Under the pieces are notes generated by a model. That model did no database searches. It had not been told where the DNA came from and worked only from the letters and a program-made list of their open reading frames with translations. The position numbers and the translations under genes are program-made. Shown piece by piece: positions 1 to 8,747 of a DNA stretch of 56,296 bases (its first letter is position 1; every line of letters starts with the position of its first letter). The stretch comes from Rhodopirellula europaea 6C (GTDB lineage: Bacteria > Planctomycetota > Planctomycetia > Pirellulales > Pirellulaceae): NCBI RefSeq assembly GCF_000338295.1, contig NZ_ANMO01000030.1, forward strand, positions 1 through 56,296, in the 5' to 3' direction.

Positions 1-68
1 ATGACGAGTGGGACTGTGCAGGCAGCGGGTTGGGATCTACAGGTTTGGATGAATGAGAAGGTTTTGGT

Positions 69-890
69 TTGTTTGAGTTGCGTTGCACCGTTCGGAATTG
101 CGGGTTGGCTTTGTCGCCGGTGGAGGGTGGGCTGCGCTGTGAGAAGCGACACCACTTCGATCGGGCTCGCGAGGGGTATTACAGCTTGTCCCAGCCGCAG
201 GATCGCAAGTCCAAACAACCGGGAGACGCGGATGCAGCGGTGCTGGCACGCCATCGTTGGCTCCAGCGTGGCCATGCCAGTGGATTGATCGAGGCCTTGC
301 GACCTTGGGTGGCGGCTCGGAGCGACTGCAGCAACTCCAGGGCGATCGACTTAGGGTGCGGCGAAGGCACCTTTGGGCCGGCTTTGTTTGGCGATTCGCC
401 GGGCAGTTACTGCGGGATCGATTTGTCAAAGAAAGCGATCAAGCTGGCCGCTCGCGGGTGGCCGGAAGCGACTTGGGTTTGGGCCAACGCGGACCGATCG
501 CTGCCGGTGGCAGATGGCAGCGTGTCCTGTGTGCTGTCATTGTTCGGCCGTCGTCCCGTTACCGAGATTGCTCGGGTGCTGACGGAAGATGGAATGCTGA
601 TTGTTGCCGTTCCCGGCGAAGAGGACTTGATCGAGCTTCGCGAGCACGTGCAGCAATCGGGTCAGCGTCGGAGTCGTTGGGAGAAGGTCGTCGACGAGAT
701 GGCGGTTGCCGGATTGAAGCTGGTTGAACATCGCGTGTGGCAAGAACAGGTTGACTTGGACAGCGAAGCGATCGCCGATGCGATGGCGATGACCTATCGC
801 GGCGTGCGGTTCTCGCAGAACGCTCGCGTGCAGACCGCCACGGCGATGCCGGTGACGCTGGCTGCGGATCTGATGATGTTCCGGCGGTGA
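69..890 (+). CDS. rlmA: RlmA-like 23S rRNA (guanine-N1)-methyltransferase
   Basis: Probable SAM-dependent methyltransferase of the RlmA family, which methylates N1 of a guanine in 23S rRNA. The N-terminus has the family zinc-finger layout (Cys6, Cys11, Cys24, His28, then HHFDRAREGYYSL), although the first Cys pair is spaced C-x4-C instead of the usual C-x2-C. A class I methyltransferase core follows, with motif I AIDLGCGEGTFG near residues 91-102. Length (273 aa) fits the family. The only in-frame start after the upstream stop is TTG at 69, preceded by GAGAAGG, a plausible ribosome binding site. It is convergent with the genes downstream. Family assignment is firm; the exact target base is inferred. 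Confidence 0.8.
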   Translation: MFELRCTVRNCGLALSPVEGGLRCEKRHHFDRAREGYYSLSQPQDRKSKQPGDADAAVLARHRWLQRGHASGLIEALRPWVAARSDCSNSRAIDLGCGEGTFGPALFGDSPGSYCGIDLSKKAIKLAARGWPEATWVWANADRSLPVADGSVSCVLSLFGRRPVTEIARVLTEDGMLIVAVPGEEDLIELREHVQQSGQRRSRWEKVVDEMAVAGLKLVEHRVWQEQVDLDSEAIADAMAMTYRGVRFSQNARVQTATAMPVTLAADLMMFRR

Positions 891-939
891 GGTGTAGCCG
901 GCGAGAAAACCGATGCCTCCATCCTGCCACGGCATGAAA

Positions 940-1098
940 GTCATAACCCGCCGCGTCAGCAAGGCCGTCATCTCTTAACCCGCAGCGTAAGCAAGGAACG
1001 AACAGCTAGCAGACGAGACGCCAGACTTGCTCACGCAGCGGGTTGTGGCAGAGGACGCAGGACGAATGCATGGCCTTGCTAACGCCGCGGGTTGTGAC
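940..1098. repeat. Left cluster of four RAYT-associated repeats
   Basis: Four copies of a ~24-nt repeat lie at 940-964, 974-996, 1026-1047 and 1074-1098. In plus orientation the unit reads CCTTGCT, one variable base, ACGCGGCGGGTT, then a short TGAC-like tail. The first two copies are inverted and the last two direct, so neighbours can pair into longer hairpins. The core ACGCGGCGGGT is itself an imperfect palindrome. The copies flank the transposase gene at 1151-1639, mirrored by four more on its other side, as in REP/BIME arrangements. Confidence 0.85.
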
Positions 1099-1150
1099 TG
1101 ATGGCACAGCCTGACGCAACGAGGCGGTCAAATTCCAGCGATTGAGCTCG

Positions 1151-1639
1151 TCATCTTCCATCGAGGTCCCGGTCTTTGCGGCCTTGGGCTACCTGCACGT
1201 AGATCACCACTCGCTCCAAGGCTTCTTCGTCCCAGACATAACGCTGACTTCCGCGATCAGCCCACCATCGCTTGCGTTCTCGGCGAGAGCCTTCGTTCAA
1301 ACGCCGTGTGCACCATGCTTTCAAGTCGGCTCGAACTCGTTTGGGATCAACACCCGGTGCAGAGAGAACAACATGCAGATGATTGGACTGGCAGGAGCTA
1401 GCATGCAGTTCCCACCTGCGGACTCGACACGTCTCCGCAACTTGCCGCTCGACCAAGTCTCGCTCAGCAACCGACAAGAGACACGCGTCTTCGTTCATCC
1501 TAGCAGCCGCTTCGATTTGCCTTGAGGGATCCGGCATCTTCCAGCCATGTTGATGCAAGACCCAGCCACGGCGATCACCTGGGAGCCATGTCCCGTAGGT
1601 GGGCCATGTGAGGAAGAATGCAACTGGGTCGTCGGGCAC
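1151..1639 (-). CDS. REP-associated tyrosine transposase (RAYT, IS200/IS605-like Y1 family)
   Basis: Single-strand DNA transposase-like protein of the Y1 (HUH) family, 162 aa with a GTG start. The HUH motif is His87-Leu88-His89 in SNHLHVVL, and the likely catalytic tyrosine is Tyr147 in ERVVIYVQVAQ. The N-terminus (FFLTWPTYGTWLPGDRRGW) is typical of the planctomycete branch of these proteins. RAYTs are domesticated relatives of IS200/IS605 transposases that act on REP-type palindromes; here eight repeat copies lie within about 300 bp, four on each side, and no IS ends are visible. The gene sits alone between two convergent genes. It appears intact, but activity cannot be judged from sequence. 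Confidence 0.85.
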   Translation of the reverse strand: MPDDPVAFFLTWPTYGTWLPGDRRGWVLHQHGWKMPDPSRQIEAAARMNEDACLLSVAERDLVERQVAETCRVRRWELHASSCQSNHLHVVLSAPGVDPKRVRADLKAWCTRRLNEGSRRERKRWWADRGSQRYVWDEEALERVVIYVQVAQGRKDRDLDGR

Positions 1640-1730
1640 GATCGGCCTCCTGCGATAGGTGGGCGATGGCAGAGAAGTTTGCGTCGTGGAACCGCCTCGT
1701 CGAAGATTTCATTGTGGATATTGCGTGTGG

Positions 1731-1898
1731 CCTTGCTAACGCGGCGGGTTGTGACGGAAACCTTGTTCCATCCACCATCACACAATCATAACCCGCCGCG
1801 TGAGCAAGGATCGACATACAACCGCATCTGTGCCGCAGCCTTGCTTACGCGGCGGGTTATGACTTTGAGCACCTCCTTGCTGACGCGGCGGGTTGCGA
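1731..1898. repeat. Right cluster of four RAYT-associated repeats
   Basis: Copies at 1731-1755 (direct), 1786-1810 (inverted), 1839-1863 (direct) and 1874-1898 (direct) share the ACGCGGCGGGTT core preceded by CCTTGCT. The first two form an inverted pair separated by 30 nt. Variable positions fall in the same places as in the left cluster, so both clusters are one family. In one reading frame each copy translates to a TRRVSKA-like peptide, which creates spurious small ORFs. Confidence 0.85.
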
Positions 1899-1916
1899 TG
1901 AGCCGACCTACGCCGT

Positions 1917-3428
1917 CTACGTCAAAATCTCTTCGACGACTCGGCTTTGCTTGACTCCGGTGAGGCGTTGGTTGAGGCCTTTGAAGGGGTAGACCATCGT
2001 CTCGTGGTTGAAGCCGAGCAGGTGCAGCAGGGTGGCGTGGAAGTCTCGCAGGTGCACGGACTCGGTCGCGGCCGTGTAGCCGACCGCATCGGTCTCGCCA
2101 TAGGTGAACCCAGGTTTGACGCCGCCGCCAGCCATCCACATTGTGAACGCCTCGGGGCTGTGGTCGCGGCCGTGGAATGCCATCGTTGCTCCACCTCGGT
2201 TTTCTCGCATCGGTGTGCGTCCGAACTCGCCGCCCCACACGACCAGCGTGTCTTCCAACATCCCACGCTGTTTCAAATCAGCCAGCAACGCCGCGATGGG
2301 CTTGTCCGTTTGCTTGCACTTGTCCGGCAGTCCGTGCTCGAGCGATTCGCCGCGGTTGGATCCGTGCGTGTCCCAGCCCCAATCGAACAACTGCACAAAG
2401 CGGACGCCTTCTTCGACCAAACGCCGCGCGAGCAAGCAGTTGTTGGCAAAGGATTCTTTGCCAGGCTCGGCGCCGTAGTTCTCAAGTGTTTCCGCTGTTT
2501 CTTGCGACAGATCCATTGCTTCGGGAGCAGCCACCTGCATCCGATAAGCCATCTCATACTGAGCGATCCGGGTGACCGTTTCAGGATCGCCGTATTGCTG
2601 CAACGACTCTTGATTGAGTGCCGCCAAAGCATCCAAAACCTGACGTCGTTCTTGTCGAGAAACGCCTTCGGGGTTGGCGACATTCAAAACCGGATCGCCT
2701 TTGGATCGGCACTGCACTCCTTGGTAGACCGACGGCAAAAAGCCTGATCCCCATAGAGCCTTGCCGACACGAGGCAATCGACCGCCGGACAACAAAACGA
2801 TGAAGCCAGGCAGGTCTTCGTTCTCGCTGCCCAGACCATACGTGACCCAGGAACCGATCGACGGCGATCCCATCGGAGCGGCTCCGGTATGCACCATCAA
2901 CTGAGCCGGCCCGTGGTTGAACTGGTCTGTCTTGACCGTTTTCAGGAAGCACAGATCGTCGACTTGCTTGGCCAAGTTGGGCATCAACTCGGACACCCAT
3001 GCACCGGATTCGCCGTGTTGCTGAAAGTCATACTGTGGCCCCAGCATGCGAGGCGTGCCGTTGATGAACGCAAAACGCTTGCCTTCCAAGAACGACTGCG
3101 GGCACTCCTTGCCGTCGAGCTTTTTGAGATCCGGCTTGTAGTCGAACAGCTCCAGTTGGCTGGGTGCACCGACCATGTGCAGGTAGATCACTCGCTTGAC
3201 CTTGGCCGGTTGAGGCGGCGTCAGTGGGCTGAGCGGATTGGTGGCGTCGTGTTGGGGATCAAAACCATGTTGCAGCGATGCATTCGCATGGGCACGGTTC
3301 CCGCCCGCTTGCTGAGTCGCCAAGTAAATGGCTCCGAGACCAGCGGCGGATTCGGTCAGGAATTGCCGGCGACTGGTTTGCAACAACGACTGACGAAAAA
3401 GTTCTTGAGAGATCGATTCGCGATTCAT
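1917..3428 (-). CDS. DUF1501 family Tat-exported protein
   Basis: 503-aa protein of the DUF1501 family (sulfatase/alkaline-phosphatase-like fold), abundant in planctomycetes and of unknown function. The N-terminus has a twin-arginine signal (SRRQFLTESAAGLGAIYLA, residues ~19-37), so it is probably exported folded. Family landmarks include FDWGWDTHGSNRG, VWGGEFGRTP and GRDHSPEAFTMWMAGGG. The ATG at 3428 lies one base after the stop of the PSCyt gene upstream, so the two are almost certainly co-transcribed and translationally coupled. This pairing recurs in planctomycetes and suggests a shared periplasmic role; the substrate is unknown. Confidence 0.9.
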   Translation of the reverse strand: MNRESISQELFRQSLLQTSRRQFLTESAAGLGAIYLATQQAGGNRAHANASLQHGFDPQHDATNPLSPLTPPQPAKVKRVIYLHMVGAPSQLELFDYKPDLKKLDGKECPQSFLEGKRFAFINGTPRMLGPQYDFQQHGESGAWVSELMPNLAKQVDDLCFLKTVKTDQFNHGPAQLMVHTGAAPMGSPSIGSWVTYGLGSENEDLPGFIVLLSGGRLPRVGKALWGSGFLPSVYQGVQCRSKGDPVLNVANPEGVSRQERRQVLDALAALNQESLQQYGDPETVTRIAQYEMAYRMQVAAPEAMDLSQETAETLENYGAEPGKESFANNCLLARRLVEEGVRFVQLFDWGWDTHGSNRGESLEHGLPDKCKQTDKPIAALLADLKQRGMLEDTLVVWGGEFGRTPMRENRGGATMAFHGRDHSPEAFTMWMAGGGVKPGFTYGETDAVGYTAATESVHLRDFHATLLHLLGFNHETMVYPFKGLNQRLTGVKQSRVVEEILT

Positions 3429-3429
3429 C

Positions 3430-6288
3430 TTATTTGCTCATAATTTCGTCGAGGTTCAACAACGCAGACGCGACGGCTTCGTAGGCGTCTTGCTCTTGTT
3501 CGGACTGTTGCTTGGCTTGCTCGTACAGAGCCACCAGGATCTTCTGTTCAGCGGAGGTTGGCGACCGCGAAGTTACCAACTGGAATCCTTTCTTCAAACG
3601 TTCTTCCAACGCCCCGTCCATTGATTCGATCTTCTCGGCCAGTGCTTGCATGCACTCCACAAACGTGACGTCGTTGAGTGTCGTCAGGGCTTGCAGTGGC
3701 GTGTTGGATCGTAGCCGCCGTGGCGTGCAGAACTCACGCGAAGGAGCGTCGAACGCGGCGAACATGGGGTACGGGATACTGCGTTTGGTGTAGGTGTAAA
3801 TCGAACGGCGGTAGCGGTCTGGGTTGCCGACATCGGGCGTGCTCCACTTGTCGCCGCCTTGAAACGGTTTCCAAACGCCATCGGGAATCGGGGGATGAAC
3901 CGGGGCACCGTGGACTTCCGGCGAAAGCAATCCGGACACGAACAAGGCTTGATCACGAACCATTTCGGCGGGCATGCGGAAACGAGGCCCGCGAGCCAAC
4001 CATCGGTTCTGTGGATCGACCAAGTCCGAATCGGGATCGATAACAGCGTCTTGCCGGTAGGTGCTCGACAACACGATTGACCGAATCAGTTGCTTCCAAC
4101 TCCAGTCGTATTCGTTCTGAAACTTGAGAGCCAAGTGATCGAGCAACTCAGGATGCGTCGGCCGCTCACCACTGGACCCAAAGTCCTCCTCGGTCGGCAC
4201 CAAACCGATCCCGAACAAACGAGCCCAGATTCGGTTGACTGTCACACGAGCTGTCAGCGGGTTACTCGGATCCACCAACCACTTGGCCAGATCCATTCTG
4301 TTGAACGGGCCTTCACCATCAATCGGCGGCATCGAATTCGGCACGTCCGGTTGGACTTGTTGGTCCTTCGTCAGGAACAAACCGCGAATGAACACATGGC
4401 TGGGGCGAGCCAAATGCTCAGGGCGTTCCATCATGATTGGGATGCGGACCGAAGGGATCTTGCGTCGCTGAGCCGAAAGCTCCGACAGCTCATCACGCTG
4501 TGCCTTGAGATCCTCATCTGTCCAAGCGAGCAATGCTTTTTCGTCCGAGCAGACATCGACGCTGCCACGTCGAACGACCAAAGGGAATGCACCCAAGGCT
4601 TGTTGGCGACAACTCATGTCGAGCTTGAGCTTGGCACCTTCGGGGACTTCGACCGGTTCCTTTAGCAAGAAGACTGCCACGCGAGCGTGATGAATACGAG
4701 TGAAGGCAGCGAAACCGTCGCTGTTCTTCGAGTCCATGCTCGACCGAGCATGCTTCAGCGGTTCGGGCTCATCCGCGACGACGTGCGAGAACTCGATTTG
4801 CGTTTCTTCGTCTTCGCCACCAACCAGAACCGCATTCAAATGCGACAGCACAAATCCCCATTCAGAATCAGCCAGTGCGGTTTCAGGATTGCGAGGCAGC
4901 AGCGTCAAACGAATCGCGGTGAGCTTGTCGGCCGACGCGGGCATCTCGCATTCCAGCGAGACCGTCGTGCCGTTGGATAGCGTGTCGATTGTGTAGAACT
5001 CCGTCCGCCCGTTGCGTTTCTCGACGTCGACTTTGGTTTGCTTGGTAGCCGAGGCGGTCATGGAATCGATGTGTTTCCAATCCAACTCGTCATCGCTGAC
5101 CGCTTCAAACTCTTGATGCCAAATTGATTCCTTGAGCGAACGAATTCGCCGGTCGAGCTGCGACGCACGCTCTTCGTCTTCATTGTCCAGCGGCACGGAC
5201 AACAATGGTTCTTCGCCGCTTAAGTCGCAGTCGACCGAGTTGTTGAAGAACGCCATGAACTCATAGAATTCTTCGTGTTCGATGGGGTCGTACGGGTGAC
5301 TGTGACATTGAACGCACCCGAACGTGATGCCTTGCCAGGTTTGCCAAACCGTGCTGACTCGGTCCATCACCGCGTTGATGCGAAACTCTTCGTCGTCCGT
5401 TCCGCCTTCTTCGTTGGTCTGCGTCAACCGACTGGCGGTGGTGGCCAAGCGATCATTGATCGAAGGATCCGGCAGCAAGTCACCGGCAATTTGTTTGATC
5501 GTGAACTCATCAAAAGGCATGTCGTTGTTGAGCGAATCGATCACCCAGTCGCGATACTTCCAGGCGTTGCGACGACCGTCGAGTCCCAGACCGCGACTAT
5601 CGGCATAACGAATCTGATCCAGCCAAACCGACGCCCAGCGTTCGCCATAACCGGATGACTGCAGCAACTCATCCACCTTTTCTGCGTACGCCGCATCGCC
5701 ACGTTCTTTTGCCGCCGCACTGAAGCTTTCGACTTCGGCCAACGTCGGCGGTACGCCGGTCAGATCCAACGTGACCCTTCGGAGCCATTGGTGCGGCGGG
5801 GCATCCGGGGCGGGATCGATCCCTTTCTCTTCCAGTGAGTGACGAACGAAATGATCGATGGATTGGCGGCAGGCGTCCGAGTTGGTCGCCTTCGGCACCT
5901 CGGGCGCAACAGGCGGTTCATAGCCCCAAGATTGTTTCCACTCGGCACCTTCTTCGATCCAAGTCTTCAGCAGATCGATCTTTTCTTCGGTCAGTGGAGC
6001 GCCGTGTTCCGGTGGCGGCATGACCTCGTATTCGTCATCGGACAGAATCCGATCGATCATGTAAGAATCTTCGACACTGCCAGGTTCGATCACAGCCAGA
6101 GCGCTGTCGCGATGAATGAACGACAAATCGCCGGCTTGTTTGACACCGCCGTGGCAGGCCACGCAGTGTTCGTTCAAGATCGGCTGGATGTCGTTGGCAA
6201 AATCGACGGCAAACGCGGACGAACAAGTCCCGAAACCGGTTCCAAGCCAAGCGGCAACAAAACAGAAGAGATAAAATCGTTGTGTCAT
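3430..6288 (-). CDS. PSCyt1/DUF1549/DUF1553 planctomycete cytochrome-type protein
   Basis: 952-aa exported protein with a Sec signal peptide (residues ~1-27). A single c-type haem motif HCVACHGG (CxxCH at 42-46) lies in the PSCyt1 domain. The PSCyt2 (DUF1549) region follows from about residue 125, with RRVTLDLTGVPPT and YGERWASVWLDQIRYADSRG; the middle contains carbohydrate-binding-like beta-rich sequence, and the PSD1 (DUF1553) region (NPLTARVTVNRIWARLFG ... RLRSNTPLQALTTLND) closes the protein. The family is expanded in planctomycetes and is suspected to link redox chemistry to polysaccharide breakdown, but this is unproven. It is the first gene of a two-gene unit with the DUF1501 gene. Confidence 0.9.
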   Translation of the reverse strand: MTQRFYLFCFVAAWLGTGFGTCSSAFAVDFANDIQPILNEHCVACHGGVKQAGDLSFIHRDSALAVIEPGSVEDSYMIDRILSDDEYEVMPPPEHGAPLTEEKIDLLKTWIEEGAEWKQSWGYEPPVAPEVPKATNSDACRQSIDHFVRHSLEEKGIDPAPDAPPHQWLRRVTLDLTGVPPTLAEVESFSAAAKERGDAAYAEKVDELLQSSGYGERWASVWLDQIRYADSRGLGLDGRRNAWKYRDWVIDSLNNDMPFDEFTIKQIAGDLLPDPSINDRLATTASRLTQTNEEGGTDDEEFRINAVMDRVSTVWQTWQGITFGCVQCHSHPYDPIEHEEFYEFMAFFNNSVDCDLSGEEPLLSVPLDNEDEERASQLDRRIRSLKESIWHQEFEAVSDDELDWKHIDSMTASATKQTKVDVEKRNGRTEFYTIDTLSNGTTVSLECEMPASADKLTAIRLTLLPRNPETALADSEWGFVLSHLNAVLVGGEDEETQIEFSHVVADEPEPLKHARSSMDSKNSDGFAAFTRIHHARVAVFLLKEPVEVPEGAKLKLDMSCRQQALGAFPLVVRRGSVDVCSDEKALLAWTDEDLKAQRDELSELSAQRRKIPSVRIPIMMERPEHLARPSHVFIRGLFLTKDQQVQPDVPNSMPPIDGEGPFNRMDLAKWLVDPSNPLTARVTVNRIWARLFGIGLVPTEEDFGSSGERPTHPELLDHLALKFQNEYDWSWKQLIRSIVLSSTYRQDAVIDPDSDLVDPQNRWLARGPRFRMPAEMVRDQALFVSGLLSPEVHGAPVHPPIPDGVWKPFQGGDKWSTPDVGNPDRYRRSIYTYTKRSIPYPMFAAFDAPSREFCTPRRLRSNTPLQALTTLNDVTFVECMQALAEKIESMDGALEERLKKGFQLVTSRSPTSAEQKILVALYEQAKQQSEQEQDAYEAVASALLNLDEIMSK

Positions 6289-6632
6289 GAGCAGACAAAC
6301 AAAGGAAAGGCAACTTCGCTGTTAGTTAGCAAAGTCTTGCAGCAAGTCAATGAAAGATCGCATCGGTGTTTCGCGTTCGAAGTTGTCGACCGCCGATAGG
6401 CGGTACATCAGGGTTTCATTTTCCCAATGGGATCGTCGAACGCCATGACACCGGCGAAGGGTGCGGTCCCGACCACAATAAGCGGAACATTGCAACTCGG
6501 CAAATGACAATTTTGCACGGTTGAAAGGCAGCAAATTGGCGAAACATGAGAAACGCCCGACATATCAGACGATACGCCGGGCGTTGTTGTTTCAAAGAAA
6601 ACGCAAAGTCGCGCCAGGACTAAGACCAAGAG
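6289..6632. other. Intergenic region between two minus-strand genes
   Basis: 344 bp between the DUF1559 gene and the PSCyt gene. It holds one hairpin (listed separately) and should contain the promoter of the PSCyt/DUF1501 operon in the part near 6289-6540. No convincing -35/-10 pair or additional gene was recognised. Confidence 0.5.
6552..6585 (-). terminator. Candidate terminator of the DUF1559 gene
   Basis: An 8-bp stem, AACGCCCG (6552-6559) with CGGGCGTT (6578-6585), lies about 50 nt past the DUF1559 stop. On the minus strand it is followed by TTTCTCATGTTT, a weak T-rich tract. The stem resembles the stronger terminator at 55926-55957. Confidence 0.5.
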
Positions 6633-7922
6633 TCAGAACTCTTCGTCAATCACCTCGCGTGCGGCACGAGTTCCCAAGGATCCCCACAATCCGTAGGGGC
6701 TGGCCGACCCCGGTGGGTTGCTGCTTTCCTGCGAGGCATTGCGATGCCAGACCGTTTCCGCCCGGCTGTTACCGGCCTCGATTGAGTCGGTGATGAACTT
6801 CACAGCGCCATCGGCCATCAGCACATGCACCCCGCCTTGGTGTCGACTGCTGGCGGTTGTGATGCCTTCCGTACCGTGGTTCCCCCCCAAGCAGACCTCG
6901 CTGTTCGGTGGAAGAATACAGAGGAACTGCGAATACAGAGGACGAAAGTCGGCCCATCGTCCGCCGCGTGTCGTCGCACCACCGCTGACCGTCGTGCTGC
7001 CCAACCAAAAATTCGGACGGGCGGGATCGATCAAGGCATTGTCTTCGCATGTTTTGGGATTGCCCATGATGCCGTTACCCCACTGACCACCTTGGCCACC
7101 ATTGTTGAGCGAAGCGGCGGAGCGAATGTCTCGGTCGCCCAAGTCCGTCACGATCTCGCCACAAAGGATCGTGTTCGACGTCCCATCCAGGATGTCTCGG
7201 AAACGAGTGTTCCCTCGAGGAACAAAGGCACCACGAAGGTTGGCCCGGCATTGCCGGACCAACCAGTTTTCATCTTGGTAACGCCAACGGCCTTGGGCAC
7301 CGTTGAAACGCGAGCCGCCGATTTGAGTTCGGCTGGTCGCGTCGCCGGTGCAAGCCGCGTAGTTCGTTCGCCCGACGGTTGGCAGCCCACGGCCCGGGTC
7401 GCTGGGGCATCGATAGGTCGGAACATCGGTTCGCCAAGGCAAGTAGCGAACCGCATAGGGTGCCGGCCCCATTGCAGGCCAAGTCCGATTGGCTTCGTCG
7501 GTCAGCGGATTCGCGATGTGCTCCCACATACCTTGCTGCTCAATGAACGGCAAAATACCCACCAGATAGCTGAGCATGTGGCGACTGAATCCAACGGGCG
7601 GAGCCGGAGCGGTACCGTGATCGTCGGCCAAGGACCACGAATCATTCGTTTCGTTCGTCGCTCCCGTGCCATGCATCGGAAACTGGTTGTAGGCCGAATG
7701 ATAGTTGTGAACGCCCAAGCCAATTTGCTTGAAGTTGTTGCTGCAACTCATTCGCCGAGCGGCTTCGCGAGCTGCCTGCACGGCCGGCAGCAACAGACCG
7801 ACCAAGACGCCAATGATGGCGATCACGACCAGCAACTCCACCAGCGTGAACCCGCTGTACGAGACGCTTTGTTTGCCTTTCTGATGTGGCGGAAACAGTT
7901 GCCCGCGTTTGTGAATCAACAT
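6633..7922 (-). CDS. DUF1559 prepilin-like protein
   Basis: 429-aa protein with a type IV prepilin/pseudopilin N-terminus: a basic leader ending in SVSYSG, then the processing site G|FTLVELLVVIAIIGVLVGLL and the AVQAAREAARRMSC helix typical of planctomycete DUF1559 proteins. The C-terminus has the family motif ending in ADGAVKFITDSIE. These proteins occur in large paralogous sets; they are presumably cleaved by a prepilin peptidase and held in the inner membrane or assembled outside, but the function is unknown. A small lipoprotein gene lies about 130 bp upstream on the same strand. The ATG at 7922 leaves an unusually long 23-residue leader before the cleavage site. Confidence 0.9.
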   Translation of the reverse strand: MLIHKRGQLFPPHQKGKQSVSYSGFTLVELLVVIAIIGVLVGLLLPAVQAAREAARRMSCSNNFKQIGLGVHNYHSAYNQFPMHGTGATNETNDSWSLADDHGTAPAPPVGFSRHMLSYLVGILPFIEQQGMWEHIANPLTDEANRTWPAMGPAPYAVRYLPWRTDVPTYRCPSDPGRGLPTVGRTNYAACTGDATSRTQIGGSRFNGAQGRWRYQDENWLVRQCRANLRGAFVPRGNTRFRDILDGTSNTILCGEIVTDLGDRDIRSAASLNNGGQGGQWGNGIMGNPKTCEDNALIDPARPNFWLGSTTVSGGATTRGGRWADFRPLYSQFLCILPPNSEVCLGGNHGTEGITTASSRHQGGVHVLMADGAVKFITDSIEAGNSRAETVWHRNASQESSNPPGSASPYGLWGSLGTRAAREVIDEEF

Positions 7923-8055
7923 TTCACCGAATCCAAAGAAGAGAAGAGAGAACGAAAGTCGCTGATGATGACGGAGATCAGCGATCGTTTTCGGCCAGAA
8001 ATCTCGAGCCGAAAGAAGTCAGCGTGGATCAGCCCAGGACGGACGGGCTCGGCAG

Positions 8056-8238
8056 TCAGGGGGCCACCTCGTCGGCGTTCTCGGCAGCCTCCGCTTCCGC
8101 TCCCGCCATTGCGGCGTCGTAGGCGGCAAATTCGTCTTCATTTTCGGGGATCACCGTTGGCTCAGCTTCACAACCCGCCCAAACGCCGACCATCAGGAGT
8201 GCCAAAAGAGACTTACCCAACCAAGAAGCCAGTTTCAT
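8056..8238 (-). CDS. Small acidic lipoprotein
   Basis: 60-aa predicted lipoprotein. From the ATG at 8238 the protein begins MKLASWLGKSLLALLMVGV and reaches a lipobox-like AGC at residues 21-23, followed by a short acidic, Ala/Glu-rich tail (EAEAAENADE). A longer in-frame start at 8301 exists, but it places 21 polar residues before the signal and is less likely. It lies just upstream of the DUF1559 gene in the same orientation; in planctomycetes small lipoproteins often accompany DUF1559 genes, so a joint role is possible. No domain was recognised. Confidence 0.65.
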   Translation of the reverse strand: MKLASWLGKSLLALLMVGVWAGCEAEPTVIPENEDEFAAYDAAMAGAEAEAAENADEVAP

Positions 8239-8747
8239 CGTCCCTACCAATCGAAACAGAGAGAAAAGAGACGCCCGCTGCCGACAGGCCTGAACCACCA
8301 ACGGTCCTCCTGCCTTCGCTACAGATGCCCAAGGCGCCTTTCCACGACATCGAGACTGATGGTGGAGGATCGCAGGGGAGAAGTCAAACTCGAATTGGGG
8401 GGTTGCCGAGCGTCGTCAAAAAGTGGCGCAGTATTCGCTTGGGACGAAGAAAACGCGCAAATTGCCCGATGACGCTTTATCTTAGCCCTCATTCCGTGAA
8501 GATCGGTGGAAGACGGAAGATGCGCGGGCGTGAGATTCAGCCAAAGAAAAGTCACACAAAAAATTTTTCTTTTTTCGAGTTTGACCGAAACTTCGTCGTA
8601 CGCGGCCAAATTGCCGATGATTGGGCATCCTTCGCCTCAACGGAGAGTGGCGGCCGGCGCATCAAAAACGCCAACGCGGCAAGGATGACTTGCTGCATTG
8701 GCGTGATGTGATTTCGATATTTCAGCCGATGCTGGCTCGATCAAAGA
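8239..8747. other. Intergenic region, about 500 bp
   Basis: Separates the NRDE gene from the small lipoprotein gene, both on the minus strand. It contains an A/T-rich tract near 8553-8580 (a run of A followed by T) that could form part of a promoter or a weak terminator. No coding signal was convincing; the ORFs here are short and lack family motifs. Confidence 0.45.

Noticed and set aside
940-1898. The same repeats as a possible CRISPR array
   Set aside because: Spacing and orientation are irregular and a transposase gene lies in the middle; no cas genes are in the window.
6322-6534. 70-codon minus-strand ORF upstream of the PSCyt gene
   Set aside because: No domain or signal sequence, and it lies in the expected promoter region of that operon.
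6825-8711. 628-codon frame on the plus strand across the DUF1559 gene
   Set aside because: It is antisense to a well-supported DUF1559 gene and to the small lipoprotein; its translation is basic, low-complexity and without family motifs.
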